Assembly (NCBI RefSeq): GCF_002188635.1
Contig: NZ_NINX01000055.1
Coordinates: 1-64,000 of the forward strand
Length of the DNA stretch: 64,000 nt
Direction of reading: 5' to 3'
Source: Pigmentiphaga sp. NML030171
Lineage (GTDB): Bacteria > Pseudomonadota > Gammaproteobacteria > Burkholderiales > Burkholderiaceae_B
Part shown: in pieces, positions 18,243 to 26,732 of the stretch
How the letters are laid out: each line of letters begins with the position of its first letter
Numbering within the stretch: the first letter of the stretch is position 1
The notes under the pieces: model-generated
Seen by the model: the letters and a program-made list of their open reading frames with translations, nothing else
Told to the model about the DNA's origin: nothing
The model's database searches: none
Made by a program: the position numbers and the translations under genes

Positions 18243-19397
18243 TCAGGCCCGCCGCGCGGGCGTGGCGGCCGCGCGAGCCGCCGCCAGCCGCCGCGGGTCC
18301 TGCGCCCGCAGCCGGACGTCCGGGCCCAGCCCGCGCACGTCCACGAACTGGAAACGGCGTGCCTGGCCCAGATCCTCGATCAGGGGCAAGCGCGCCATGC
18401 CGGCGCCCTCGCCCAACACCATGGGCGCCATGTAGACCAGCAATTCGTCCACGCAGCCCTCCTGCAGCAAGGCGCCGGTCAGCACCGCGCCGGCCTCGGC
18501 ATGGACTTCGTTGATGTCGTGCTGCCCCAGCCAGCGCATGACGCCGGGCAGGTCGACGCGGCCATCCGCGCCCGGCAGGCAAATGACCCGCGCATTGCGC
18601 GCCGCCAGTTCGGCGACCCGCCCGGCATCCTCGCGCGCCGTGAAGACCCAGGTTTCCGTGCCGTCGAGCAGGCGCGCAGCGGCCGGCATGCGCAGATGCG
18701 TATCCAGCACGATCTTGCGCGGCGGGCGCGTGGTCGCCACATGGCGCACGTCCAGGCGGGGATCGTCGGCCAGCACGGTGCCGATGCCGGTCAGCACGGC
18801 GCAACTGCGCGCGCGCCAGTGATGGCCGTCGGCGCGGGCGGCCTCGCCGGTGATCCATTGCGACCGCCCGTTGGGCAGCGCGCTGCGCCCGTCCAGCGAC
18901 GCCGCCATCTTCGCCCAGAGCCAGGGGGTGCCGCGGCTCATGCGGGCGACGAAGCCGACGTTCAGCGCCAGCGCCTCGTCCAGGCACACGCCCGCGGTGA
19001 CTTCGATGCCCGCGGCGCGCAGCCGAGCCAGGCCTTCGCCGTTGACGCGCGGATTGGGATCGCCCATCGCCACGACGACCCGCGCCGGCGCGGCGGCGAC
19101 CAGCGCATCGACGCATGGCGGCGTGCGGCCATGGTGGCTGCAGGGTTCCAGCGTGACGTAGACGGTGGCGCCTGCCACCGACAAGCCGCGCGCCTGCGCG
19201 TCGCGCAGCGCCCGCACCTCGGCATGCGGCCCGCCCACGGGCTGGGTCGCGCCTTCGCCCAGGACCTGGCCGTCGCGCACGATGACGCAGCCCACGCGCG
19301 GATTCGGCGAAGTCGTATACATGACGCCGTCGGCCAGCGACAGCGCGCGCCGCATCCAGGCGGCATCCTCGGGACGTTCGGGAATGTCGGCGCTCAT
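18243..19397 (-). CDS. ribD: Bifunctional diaminohydroxyphosphoribosylaminopyrimidine deaminase / 5-amino-6-(5-phosphoribosylamino)uracil reductase
   Basis: RibD performs the second and third steps of riboflavin synthesis. The N-terminal deaminase domain shows the zinc site GGPHAEV and PCSHHGRTPPC; the C-terminal reductase domain shows TPWLWAKMAASLDGRSAL, ITGEAARADGHHWRARSCAVLTGIGTVLADDPRL and VHAEAGAVLTGALL. At 384 residues it is full length. It is six bases downstream of nrdR and reads in the same direction. In related genomes the next gene is often ribE, followed by ribBX-ribH-nusB-thiL; here the downstream neighbour is the convergent IclR gene and the rest of the pathway lies 15 kb away. 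Confidence 0.96.
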   Translation of the reverse strand: MSADIPERPEDAAWMRRALSLADGVMYTTSPNPRVGCVIVRDGQVLGEGATQPVGGPHAEVRALRDAQARGLSVAGATVYVTLEPCSHHGRTPPCVDALVAAAPARVVVAMGDPNPRVNGEGLARLRAAGIEVTAGVCLDEALALNVGFVARMSRGTPWLWAKMAASLDGRSALPNGRSQWITGEAARADGHHWRARSCAVLTGIGTVLADDPRLDVRHVATTRPPRKIVLDTHLRMPAAARLLDGTETWVFTAREDAGRVAELAARNARVICLPGADGRVDLPGVMRWLGQHDINEVHAEAGAVLTGALLQEGCVDELLVYMAPMVLGEGAGMARLPLIEDLGQARRFQFVDVRGLGPDVRLRAQDPRRLAAARAAATPARRA

Positions 19398-19403
19398 CGG
19401 CGA

Positions 19404-19877
19404 TCAGGACTTCGCGCCGGGAGGCCGGGGCCCCTGGACCTCGCGCACGACGTCGGTGAATTCATCCACGTCCTCGAAGCTCTTGTAGACCGAGGCAAAG
19501 CGGATGTAGGCGATCTTGTCGAGCTTCTTGAGCTCCTGCATGACTAGCTCGCCCACGCGCTCGGAGGGCACCTCTCGCAGGCCGCTGGTCATCAGGGCTT
19601 CCTCGATGCGCGTGACGGCGGCTTCCACCGCGTCGGCGCTGACGGCCCGCTTGCGCAGCGCCAGCATCAGGCTGCCGCGCAGCTTGCCCTGGTCGTACTC
19701 CGACCGGCTGCCATTGCGCTTGACCACCGCCGGCAGCGACAACTCCACCCGCTCGTAGGTGGTGAAGCGCCGATCGCAATGCGTGCAGCGGCGGCGCCGT
19801 CGAATGGCGCTGCCCTCTTCCAGCACCCGGGTGTCCATCACCTGGGTGTCCTCATGGCGACAGAAAGGACACTTCAT
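19404..19877 (-). CDS. nrdR: Transcriptional repressor NrdR
   Basis: NrdR is a nucleotide-sensing repressor of ribonucleotide reductase operons. The 157-residue protein has the N-terminal zinc ribbon with Cys at residues 3, 6, 31 and 34, the basic [15 protein letters not shown], and the ATP-cone domain from [20 protein letters not shown] to [16 protein letters not shown]. It lies between glyA and ribD in the same direction, a conserved betaproteobacterial order. Confidence 0.97.
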   Translation of the reverse strand: MKCPFCRHEDTQVMDTRVLEEGSAIRRRRRCTHCDRRFTTYERVELSLPAVVKRNGSRSEYDQGKLRGSLMLALRKRAVSADAVEAAVTRIEEALMTSGLREVPSERVGELVMQELKKLDKIAYIRFASVYKSFEDVDEFTDVVREVQGPRPPGAKS

Positions 19878-19961
19878 CTGCGGTCCTCGGCCAAAATGGC
19901 GTCCATGCGTGCGACTCCCTCTTTAAGACCAGCCCCCCAGGGCGCAGCGGATCCGGCTTTG

Positions 19962-20073
19962 CCGGTCCGCCAGCGCCGCCCCCTTGAGGGGGCGCCCGAA
20001 GGGCGCAGGGAGTGGTCTTTCCTACCGGTCCGCCAGCGCCGCCCCCTCGAGGGGGCGCCCGAAGGGCGTAGGG
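19962..20073. repeat. Duplicated REP-like palindromic element between nrdR and glyA
   Basis: Two 49-base copies (19962-20010 and 20025-20073, period 63) share the core CCGGTCCGCCAGCGCCGCCC and differ at very few positions. Each copy contains a near-perfect or perfect palindrome (GCCCCCTTGAGGGGGC in copy one, GCCCCCTCGAGGGGGC in copy two) and a second hairpin GCGCCC-GAA-GGGCGC (GCGCCC-GAA-GGGCGT in copy two). The element follows the 3' end of glyA and could stabilise or terminate its transcript. No U-tract is present. Confidence 0.75.
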
Positions 20074-20084
20074 GGTGAGCCCTA

Positions 20085-21332
20085 CTACCCACCATAGACC
20101 GGGAACTTCGCGGTCAGGGCGTTGACGCGCTCGCGCACGGCCGCGATGTTGGCCTCGTCGCGCGGGTTGTCCAGCACGTCGGCGATGAGGTTGGCGGTCA
20201 GGCGGGCCTCGTCTTCCTTGAAGCCGCGCGTGGTCATGGCCGGCGAACCGACACGCACGCCGCTGGTGACGAAGGGCTTTTCCGGATCGTTCGGGATCGC
20301 GTTCTTGTTGACCGTGATGTGAGCCTGGCCCAGCGCCAGTTCGGCGTCCTTGCCCGTGATGCCCTTGGCGCGCAGGTCCACCAGCATGACGTGGCTCTCG
20401 GTGCGTCCGGACACGATGCGCAGGCCGCGTTCGACCAGCGTCTCCGCCATCACCTTGGCGTTGGCCACGACCTGGGCGGCATACTGCTTGAACGAGGGAT
20501 CCAGCGCTTCCTTGAAGGCCACGGCCTTGGCGGCGATGACGTGCTCCAGCGGACCGCCCTGGATGCCCGGGAAGATGGCGGAGTTGACGGCCTTCTCGAA
20601 CTCGGCCTTGCACATGATCAGTCCGCCGCGCGGGCCGCGCAGCGACTTGTGCGTGGTCGAGGTGACGAAATCGGCGTGCGGGACCGGGTTGGGATAGGCG
20701 CCGCCGGCGACCAGGCCGGCGTAGTGGGCGATGTCCACCATGAACAGCGCGCCGTTGGCCTTGGCGATCTCGGCGAAACGGGCGAAGTCGATGCGCAGCG
20801 CATAGGCCGAGGCACCGGCCACGATCAGCTTGGGCTTGTGCTCGGCGGCCAGGCGCGCGACCTGGTCGTAATCGATTTCTTCCTGGGCGTTCAGGCCGTA
20901 GGACAGGAAGTTGTAGAGCTTGCCCGAGGCATTGACCGGCGAGCCGTGCGTCAGGTGGCCGCCCTCGGCCAGGCTCATGCCCAGCACGGTGTCGCCGGGC
21001 TTGAGCACGGCCATGTACACGCCCTGGTTGGCCTGCGAGCCCGAGTTGGGCTGCACGTTCACGGCGTCGGCGCCGAAGATCTGCTTGGCGCGGTCGATGG
21101 CCAGCTGCTCGACGATGTCCACGAACTCGCAGCCGCCGTAATAGCGCTTGCCGGGATAGCCTTCGGCGTACTTGTTGGTGAGCTGCGTGCCCTGCGCCTG
21201 CATGACGGCCGGGCTGGCGTAGTTTTCCGAGGCGATCAGCTCGATGTGCTGTTCCTGGCGCTGGTTTTCCAGCTCGATGGCGGACCAGAGCTCGGGATCG
21301 GCCTGGGCGATGGTGCGGTTGCGGTCGAACAT
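20085..21332 (-). CDS. glyA: Serine hydroxymethyltransferase
   Basis: GlyA is the PLP enzyme that interconverts serine and glycine and feeds one-carbon units to folate. The 415-residue protein is full length and shows [55 protein letters not shown], the PLP lysine in [16 protein letters not shown], and [17 protein letters not shown]. The ATG at 21332 is preceded by GGAAGGAAACC. Its leader carries a ZTP riboswitch, so expression should rise when ZTP/ZMP accumulates, the sign of one-carbon shortage. Confidence 0.98.
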   Translation of the reverse strand: MFDRNRTIAQADPELWSAIELENQRQEQHIELIASENYASPAVMQAQGTQLTNKYAEGYPGKRYYGGCEFVDIVEQLAIDRAKQIFGADAVNVQPNSGSQANQGVYMAVLKPGDTVLGMSLAEGGHLTHGSPVNASGKLYNFLSYGLNAQEEIDYDQVARLAAEHKPKLIVAGASAYALRIDFARFAEIAKANGALFMVDIAHYAGLVAGGAYPNPVPHADFVTSTTHKSLRGPRGGLIMCKAEFEKAVNSAIFPGIQGGPLEHVIAAKAVAFKEALDPSFKQYAAQVVANAKVMAETLVERGLRIVSGRTESHVMLVDLRAKGITGKDAELALGQAHITVNKNAIPNDPEKPFVTSGVRVGSPAMTTRGFKEDEARLTANLIADVLDNPRDEANIAAVRERVNALTAKFPVYGG

Positions 21333-21334
21333 GA

Positions 21335-21498
21335 CGGTTTCCTTCCTGTGCAGAACGGGGGGCCAACCGACGGATTCAACGCGACGGCCAGCCGATATGA
21401 CGGAAACCGCGCCACATCGCCCTGCTGCGCCTGCGCGGCAGGGCAGCCGAAACGAAAGACGGCGTGACGCGATCTACGAATCTGCCTAACGGCTGCCC
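21335..21498 (-). promoter_or_regulatory. Candidate expression platform of the ZTP riboswitch
   Basis: Several competing helices can be drawn downstream of the aptamer. GGGCAGCCG-type pairing joins 21490-21498 with 21441-21449 over nine pairs and consumes the aptamer's CCTGGGCAG. A second helix, GCCCTGC with GCAGGGC (21419-21425 with 21438-21444), competes with the first. CGGTTTCC (21402-21409) can pair with GGAAACCG (21335-21342), next to the glyA ribosome binding site. No U-tract is seen, so control is probably translational. Confidence 0.5.
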
Positions 21499-21619
21499 AG
21501 GCGAACGGCGGGCGGCGCGGCCACGCCCCGGACGGGACGAACCTAACCGCCGAAACCCTGCGCTTCCTTGTGGTAAACCCACCTAGGCCCCGAAGCCTAG
21601 AGTCGCCAGTCACGCAGGG
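21493..21619 (-). ncRNA. ZTP (pfl) riboswitch in the glyA leader
   Basis: Reading the minus strand, a P1 helix (CCCTGC / GCAGGG) encloses the conserved CGTGACTGGCGA, a P2 stem with a TTCG loop, and TGGGTTTACCACAAGGAAGCG. About 40 bases later comes the conserved 3' subdomain CGCCTGGGCAG. All three blocks match the known ZTP/pfl aptamer, which is found before glyA in other proteobacteria. A plausible -10 (TAAACT, 21639-21634) lies just upstream, so transcription should begin near the aptamer. Confidence 0.93.
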
Positions 21620-21740
21620 TGAAGGCAAGAATTAGTTTACCCCAGTCTCGAGCGCCCTGGCGCACGTCTGCGCGGCGGCGCAACATGGGCTATCGTGGCA
21701 CCCTGACCGCGACCGACAACCGACTTCCAGGACTCTCCCG

Positions 21741-22676
21741 ATGAAGCACCGCATCCTGCAGATCGCCTCCATCACGCCCGCCGTCGACGCCCGCCTGGCG
21801 CGCGACTACGACATCGCCCCACTGTGGAAGCAGGCCGACCCCGCCGCCTTCCTGGCCGAGCACGGCGCCGGGTTCGAAGGCATCGCGATCCACGTGCGCG
21901 ACGCCTGTGGCGCCGACATCCTGAATGCCCTTCCCAATGCCCGCGTCATCGCCAACTTCGGCGTGGGCTACGACAAGATCGACGTCGAGACCGCCAAGCG
22001 CCAGGGCATGCAGATCAGCAACACGCCCGAAGTGCTGGACGGCTGCGTCGCCGACCTGGCCATGGGCCTGGCGATCGACGTGGCGCGCGGCATTTCCGTC
22101 ACGACCCGCTTCGTCCGGGCCGGCGGCTGGAAAACCGGCCAGCGCCCGCTGATGACGCGCGTGCACGGCAAGAACATGGGCCTGCTGGGCTTCGGCGGCA
22201 TCGGCCAGGCCATCGGCCGGCGCGCCGCCGGCTTCGACATGGACGTGCGCTACCACACGCGCCGGCCGGTCGCGGGCACCCCGTACCGGCACGAGCCCTC
22301 GCTGGTGGAACTGGCCCGATGGGCCGATTTCCTGGTGGTGGCCTGCCCCGGCGGCGCCGCCACCCGCCACCTGGTGAACGCCGAAGTCATGGAGGCGCTG
22401 GGCCCGCAGGGCATCCTGGTCAACATCGCGCGCGGCAGCGTGGTCGACGAAGCCGCGCTGGTCCGGGCCTTGCAGGAAGGCCGGCTGGGCGGCGCGGGCC
22501 TGGACGTGTTCGAGAACGAGCCCGACGTGCCCCAGGCCCTGCTGGAGATGGACAACGTAGTGGCCGTCTCGCACATCGCCGGCTTCACCCGCGAATCGCG
22601 GGCGGACATGGAAGCCCGCGTGTGCGACAACCTGGATGCGTATTTCCGGACGGGGCAGGTGCTGAATCCGGTCTGA
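21741..22676 (+). CDS. D-2-hydroxyacid dehydrogenase (glyoxylate/hydroxypyruvate-reductase-like), copy 1
   Basis: This 311-residue NAD(P)-dependent dehydrogenase has the Rossmann motif GLLGFGGIGQAI, the substrate/cofactor Arg in NIARGSVVDE, the Glu in LDVFENEP and the catalytic His in SHIAGFTRES. Such enzymes reduce hydroxypyruvate, glyoxylate or related 2-keto acids. A nearly identical paralogue lies four kb downstream with about 38 substitutions counted by eye. This copy stands alone on the plus strand, 65 bases after the end of the glyA leader region, and is convergent with a Bug gene. Confidence 0.93.
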   Translation: MKHRILQIASITPAVDARLARDYDIAPLWKQADPAAFLAEHGAGFEGIAIHVRDACGADILNALPNARVIANFGVGYDKIDVETAKRQGMQISNTPEVLDGCVADLAMGLAIDVARGISVTTRFVRAGGWKTGQRPLMTRVHGKNMGLLGFGGIGQAIGRRAAGFDMDVRYHTRRPVAGTPYRHEPSLVELARWADFLVVACPGGAATRHLVNAEVMEALGPQGILVNIARGSVVDEAALVRALQEGRLGGAGLDVFENEPDVPQALLEMDNVVAVSHIAGFTRESRADMEARVCDNLDAYFRTGQVLNPV

Positions 22677-22706
22677 GCAGCCTCCCGATTCCGCCCGCAA
22701 CGGCCG

Positions 22707-23720
22707 CTAGACCGACGCCCCCGAGAACTTCACCACCTCGGACCACTTGCGGCTTTCTTCCTGGACCTTGCGGGCGTACTCGGCCGCGCCGCCCAGCAGT
22801 GGCTCGGCGCCTTCGATGCCCAGCTTGGACTGGAATTCGGGCGTGGACGCCGCCTTCAGGATCTCGGCGCCAAGCTGCGCCACGTCCGCCTGCGGCACGC
22901 CCTTGGGAGCCAGGATGCCGTAGGTCAGCGTGCTTTCGAAACCCGCCAGCGCGGAAACGCCGGATTCGGCCACGGTCGGCACGTCCGGCAGCAGCGCCAG
23001 CCGCTTCGCGCTGGTGACGGCCAGGGCCCGCAGCTTGCCGGCCTTGACCAGCGCCATGGCGGCCGGGATCACGCTGAAACTGAAATCCACCTGGCCGCCG
23101 GCCACGTCCGCCAGCGCCGGCGCCGTGCCCTTGTACGGCGCATGGACGGCGCGCGCGCCCAGCGCGTGCAGGAACATTTCCGCCGTCAGGTGGCCGCCCG
23201 TGCCGGCGCCGCTGGACGCATAGGACAGGTCGGCATTCTTGGCCTTCAGCGCGTCGGCCAGCTGCGCGACGCTCTTGACGGGCGAGGCCGCCGGCACGAC
23301 CAGCAGCAGCGCCGACGACGCGAACATCGCGACCGGCTGCAGGTCGGTGGAGGCGTTGAACGACAGGTTCTTGTACAGCGCGGGATTGATGGCGATCGTA
23401 CCCGTATGCCCGAGCAGGAAGGTATTGCTGTCGGCCGCGGCGCGCACCACCAGTTCCGTGCCAAGGTTGCCGCCGGCGCCCGGCTTGTTCTCGACGATGA
23501 CGTCCTTCTGGGTCATCGCGTTCAGGCTGTGCGCGAGCTGGCGCGCGAACACGTCGTTCCCGCCTCCCGGCGCGAAGGGCACGATGATGCGGGTCACCCG
23601 CTTGCGGCCCTGGGCCCGGGCGCTGGGGGCTGCGGCAGCGGCCAGGCCGAGCGCCGGTGCGGCGGCCAGCAGGCGGCGGCGGGTTGAACGGAAAACGGTG
23701 CGGGAGGTGGAAGTGGCCAT
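22707..23720 (-). CDS. Bug-family substrate-binding protein with twin-arginine-like signal
   Basis: The 337-residue protein (ATG at 23720, MATSTSRTVF) starts with STRRRLLAAAPALGLAAAAAPSARA, which looks like a Tat-type signal peptide because three arginines precede LL and the hydrophobic core is weak. The mature part has RIIVPFAPGGGNDVFAR, VIVENKPGAGGNLGTELV, HAPYKGTAPALADVAGGQVDF and ILAPKGVPQADV, all Bug family marks. It is divergent from another Bug gene at 23920. A longer start at 23744 is possible. Confidence 0.92.
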   Translation of the reverse strand: MATSTSRTVFRSTRRRLLAAAPALGLAAAAAPSARAQGRKRVTRIIVPFAPGGGNDVFARQLAHSLNAMTQKDVIVENKPGAGGNLGTELVVRAAADSNTFLLGHTGTIAINPALYKNLSFNASTDLQPVAMFASSALLLVVPAASPVKSVAQLADALKAKNADLSYASSGAGTGGHLTAEMFLHALGARAVHAPYKGTAPALADVAGGQVDFSFSVIPAAMALVKAGKLRALAVTSAKRLALLPDVPTVAESGVSALAGFESTLTYGILAPKGVPQADVAQLGAEILKAASTPEFQSKLGIEGAEPLLGGAAEYARKVQEESRKWSEVVKFSGASV

Positions 23721-23919
23721 GTCGGGAAGGTGCGTGGAAATCAAGGCGCAAGCATAGCCGATCGACTTCGGGCGCTCAGACGGCGGAAACCCCTACGGCG
23801 AGGGCAGCCATATCAAAACGGCATAACAGCTGTCCATGGAACGCGGTATCGGCCAGCGCCGCGCCCGACCACAATGCTCTTCCAGGCAGGACGACACTGC
23901 CGGATCATCAGGAGACGCC

Positions 23920-24921
23920 ATGGACCGCCATCATCGCCCGCCCCCGCGCGGGCTCCTTTCCCCGTTGCTGCTAGCGCTCGCCACCCTCCTGGCCCCGCTG
24001 GCGGCGTGGCCGCAGGCCTTCCCGCAGAAGCCGGTCAAGATCGTCGTCGGCTTCGGCCCGGGCGGGCTGGGCGATACCGTGGTGCGTACCCTGGCGCAGA
24101 AAATGGCCGAATCCATGGGTCAGAGCGTAGTGGTCGAAAACGCCCCCGGCGCCGGCGGCATCACGGCCGCGTCCATGGTGGCCCGTGCCGCCCCGGACGG
24201 TTACACCCTGCTGCTGGTCAGCGGGCAGAACGCGTTCAGCCCTTATCTGTTCAAGTCGCTGCCCTACGATCCGGTCGAGAGCTTCTCGATGATCTCCACC
24301 ATCGGTACCTTCCACTTCCTGCTGGTGGCCGACAAGGACAGTCCGCTCAAGACCGTCGACGACGTCGTCGGCGCCGCCCGCCGGGATCCGGCGCACTTCA
24401 ACATTGGCACGATCAGCGTCGGCAGCGCCCAGCATCTTTCCGCGCGCCTGTTCGCGACGATGGCGGGACTGGACGTGCCCATCGTCCCGTTCAAGTCCAC
24501 CGGCGACGTCATCGCCGCGCTGCGCGGCCGCAATGTGCAGGTGGCGATGGAAACCGTCACGGGCGTGCTGGGCCAGATCCGCGGCGGGTCGCTGCGAGCC
24601 ATCGCGACCACGGCGCCCGCGCGGATAGGGTTCCTGCCCGACGTGCCCACCATCGCCGAAAGCGGCAACCCGGCCCTGGCCAGGTATGAATCCGATTCGT
24701 GGAACGGCATCGTCGCCCCCGCCGGCACGCCGCCCGCGATCGTGCAGAAGCTCAACCAGGAGATCGGCAAGGCCCTGCAGGCGCCGGACGTGCGCCAGCG
24801 CTTCATCGCGCTGGGCATAGAGCCGCGCGCCAGCACGCCGGAGGCGCTCAAGGAGGTCTTCCGCAAGGACGCCGCCAAGTGGCGGGTCGTCATCGAAGAA
24901 GCAGGCATCGAGAAGCAATGA
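23920..24921 (+). CDS. Bug-family substrate-binding protein of the hydroxyacid operon
   Basis: The start is the ATG at 23920 after CAGGAGACGCC, giving 333 residues. A signal peptide (SPLLLALATLLAPLAAWPQA) precedes VKIVVGFGPGGLGDTVVR, VVVENAPGAGGITAASMVARAAPDGYTLL and GIVAPAGTPPAIVQKLN. It is the first gene of a plus-strand operon with a class II aldolase, a second D-2-hydroxyacid dehydrogenase and a hydroxypyruvate-isomerase-like protein, so the ligand is likely a small sugar acid or hydroxyacid. Its stop overlaps the possible ATG of the aldolase. Confidence 0.93.
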   Translation: MDRHHRPPPRGLLSPLLLALATLLAPLAAWPQAFPQKPVKIVVGFGPGGLGDTVVRTLAQKMAESMGQSVVVENAPGAGGITAASMVARAAPDGYTLLLVSGQNAFSPYLFKSLPYDPVESFSMISTIGTFHFLLVADKDSPLKTVDDVVGAARRDPAHFNIGTISVGSAQHLSARLFATMAGLDVPIVPFKSTGDVIAALRGRNVQVAMETVTGVLGQIRGGSLRAIATTAPARIGFLPDVPTIAESGNPALARYESDSWNGIVAPAGTPPAIVQKLNQEIGKALQAPDVRQRFIALGIEPRASTPEALKEVFRKDAAKWRVVIEEAGIEKQ

Positions 24922-25757
24922 AACCCGACCAGGCAAACGGAAACGTCATGACCCACCGCAGCACGGCGCCTTCGGCGCCGCAGGAAACGACCGCCGCCAT
25001 CACCGAGGCGGAAAGACGAACGAGGATAGACCTGGCCGCGTGCTACCGGCTGATCGACCTGTTCGGCATGAGCGACATGATCCTCAATCACATCTCGGCG
25101 CGGGTCCCGGGCGACGACGAGCACTTCCTGATCAATCCGTTCGGCATGATGTACGAGGAGATCACCGCGTCCTGCCTGATCAAGGTCGACCTGGCCGGCA
25201 AGGTGATCCACAACCCCAATGCGCAGTACACGATCAACCTGCCCGGCTACGTGATCCACAGCGCGATCCATGGCGCGCGCCCGGACGTGGCCTGCGTCCT
25301 GCATACCCACACGCCGGCGGGCATGGCGGTCTCGGCCCTGGAATGCGGCCTGTTGCCGCTGAACCAGACCGCGATGCGCTTCGCCGGCGGCGTGGGCTAC
25401 CACGACTTCGAAGGCGTGGCGGTGGACGTGGACGAGCGCCGGCGGCTGGCCGCCAACCTGGCCGACCGCGACGTCATGATCCTGCGCAATCACGGACTGC
25501 TGGCCGTGGGCAGGACCGTGGCCGAGGCCTTCGTCAACATGCAGCGGCTCGAACGGGCATGCCAGACACAGTTGCTGACGCTGTCGGCCGGCAGCCCGCT
25601 GCACATGCCGGCGCCGGCCGTGACCGAGCGCGCCTATCAGCAGTTGCGCCACGCGCCCACGCCCAATCCGGACGGCACCCATCCCCCCCACGGCGAACGC
25701 GAGTGGCCGGCCCTGCTGCGGATGCTGGACCGACGCGATACGAGCTACCGCGATTGA
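24918..25757 (+). CDS. Class II aldolase/adducin family protein
   Basis: The product (279 residues from the ATG at 24918 that overlaps the Bug stop as ATGA, or 269 from the ATG at 24948) is a zinc class II aldolase. Metal ligands are seen in VLHTHTPAGMAVSA and LRNHGLLAVG; other marks are LIDLFGMSDMILNHISARVPG and FLINPFGMMYEEITASCLIKVD. Relatives include fuculose-phosphate aldolase and the OtnC decarboxylase of tetronate pathways. It is followed 17 bases later by the second hydroxyacid dehydrogenase. The actual substrate is unknown. Confidence 0.9.
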   Translation: MKPDQANGNVMTHRSTAPSAPQETTAAITEAERRTRIDLAACYRLIDLFGMSDMILNHISARVPGDDEHFLINPFGMMYEEITASCLIKVDLAGKVIHNPNAQYTINLPGYVIHSAIHGARPDVACVLHTHTPAGMAVSALECGLLPLNQTAMRFAGGVGYHDFEGVAVDVDERRRLAANLADRDVMILRNHGLLAVGRTVAEAFVNMQRLERACQTQLLTLSAGSPLHMPAPAVTERAYQQLRHAPTPNPDGTHPPHGEREWPALLRMLDRRDTSYRD

Positions 25758-25774
25758 CCCCGGGAGAGCCCACG

Positions 25775-26710
25775 ATGAAACACCGCATCCTGCAGATCGG
25801 CCCCATCACCGCCCCCGCCGACGAGCGGCTGGCGCGCGACTACGACGTCACCCCGCTGTGGAAGCAGTCCGATCGCGCCGCCTTCCTGGCCGAGCACGGC
25901 CCCGCGTTCGAAGGCATCGCGATCCACGTGCGCGACGCCTGCGGCGCCGACATCCTGAACGCCGTGCCCAATGTCCGCGTCATCGCCAACTTCGGCGTGG
26001 GCTACGACAAGATCGACGTCGAAACCGCCAGGCGCCTGGGCATGCAGGTCAGCAATACCCCGCGCGTCCTGGACGGCTGCGTCGCCGACCTGGCCATGGG
26101 CCTGGCGATCGACGTGGCGCGCGGCATTTCCGTCACGACCCGCTTCGTGCGGGCCGGCGGCTGGAAGACCGGCCAGCGCCCGCTGATGACCCGCGTGCAT
26201 GGCAAGAACATGGGCCTGCTGGGCTTCGGCGGCATCGGCCAGGCCGTCGCGCGCCGCGCGGCCGGCTTCGACATGGTGGTGCGCTATCACACGCGCCGGC
26301 CGGTCGCGGGCAGCCCGCACGAGCACGAGCCCTCGCTGGTGGAACTGGCCCGGTGGGCCGATTTCCTGGTGGTGGCCTGCCCCGGCGGCCCTGCCACCCG
26401 CCACCTGGTCGACGCGGAAGTGCTGGATGCGCTGGGCCCGCGAGGTATCCTGGTCAACATCGCGCGCGGCAGCGTGGTCGACGAAGCCGCGCTGGTCCGG
26501 GCCTTGCAGGAAGGCCGGCTGGGCGGCGCGGGCCTGGACGTGTTCGAGAAAGAGCCCGACGTGCCCCAGCCCCTGCTGGACATGGACCAGGTCGTGGCGC
26601 TCTCGCACATCGCCGGCTTCACGCGCGAGTCGCGCGCCGACATGGAACGGCTGGTGTGCGACAACCTGGACGCCTACTTCCGCGGCGGACAGGTCCTGAC
26701 CCCGGTCTGA
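25775..26710 (+). CDS. D-2-hydroxyacid dehydrogenase, copy 2
   Basis: This 311-residue protein is a close paralogue of the gene at 21741: roughly 88 percent of residues match by eye, and a 104-base stretch of DNA is identical. The catalytic set is retained (GLLGFGGIGQAV, NIARGSVVDE, LDVFEKEP, SHIAGFTRES). The ATG at 25775 follows GGGAGAGCC. It lies between the aldolase and the hydroxypyruvate-isomerase-like gene, so it is the copy that belongs to the operon. Confidence 0.94.
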   Translation: MKHRILQIGPITAPADERLARDYDVTPLWKQSDRAAFLAEHGPAFEGIAIHVRDACGADILNAVPNVRVIANFGVGYDKIDVETARRLGMQVSNTPRVLDGCVADLAMGLAIDVARGISVTTRFVRAGGWKTGQRPLMTRVHGKNMGLLGFGGIGQAVARRAAGFDMVVRYHTRRPVAGSPHEHEPSLVELARWADFLVVACPGGPATRHLVDAEVLDALGPRGILVNIARGSVVDEAALVRALQEGRLGGAGLDVFEKEPDVPQPLLDMDQVVALSHIAGFTRESRADMERLVCDNLDAYFRGGQVLTPV

Positions 26711-26732
26711 ACGCCCCACGGAGCCATCGACC

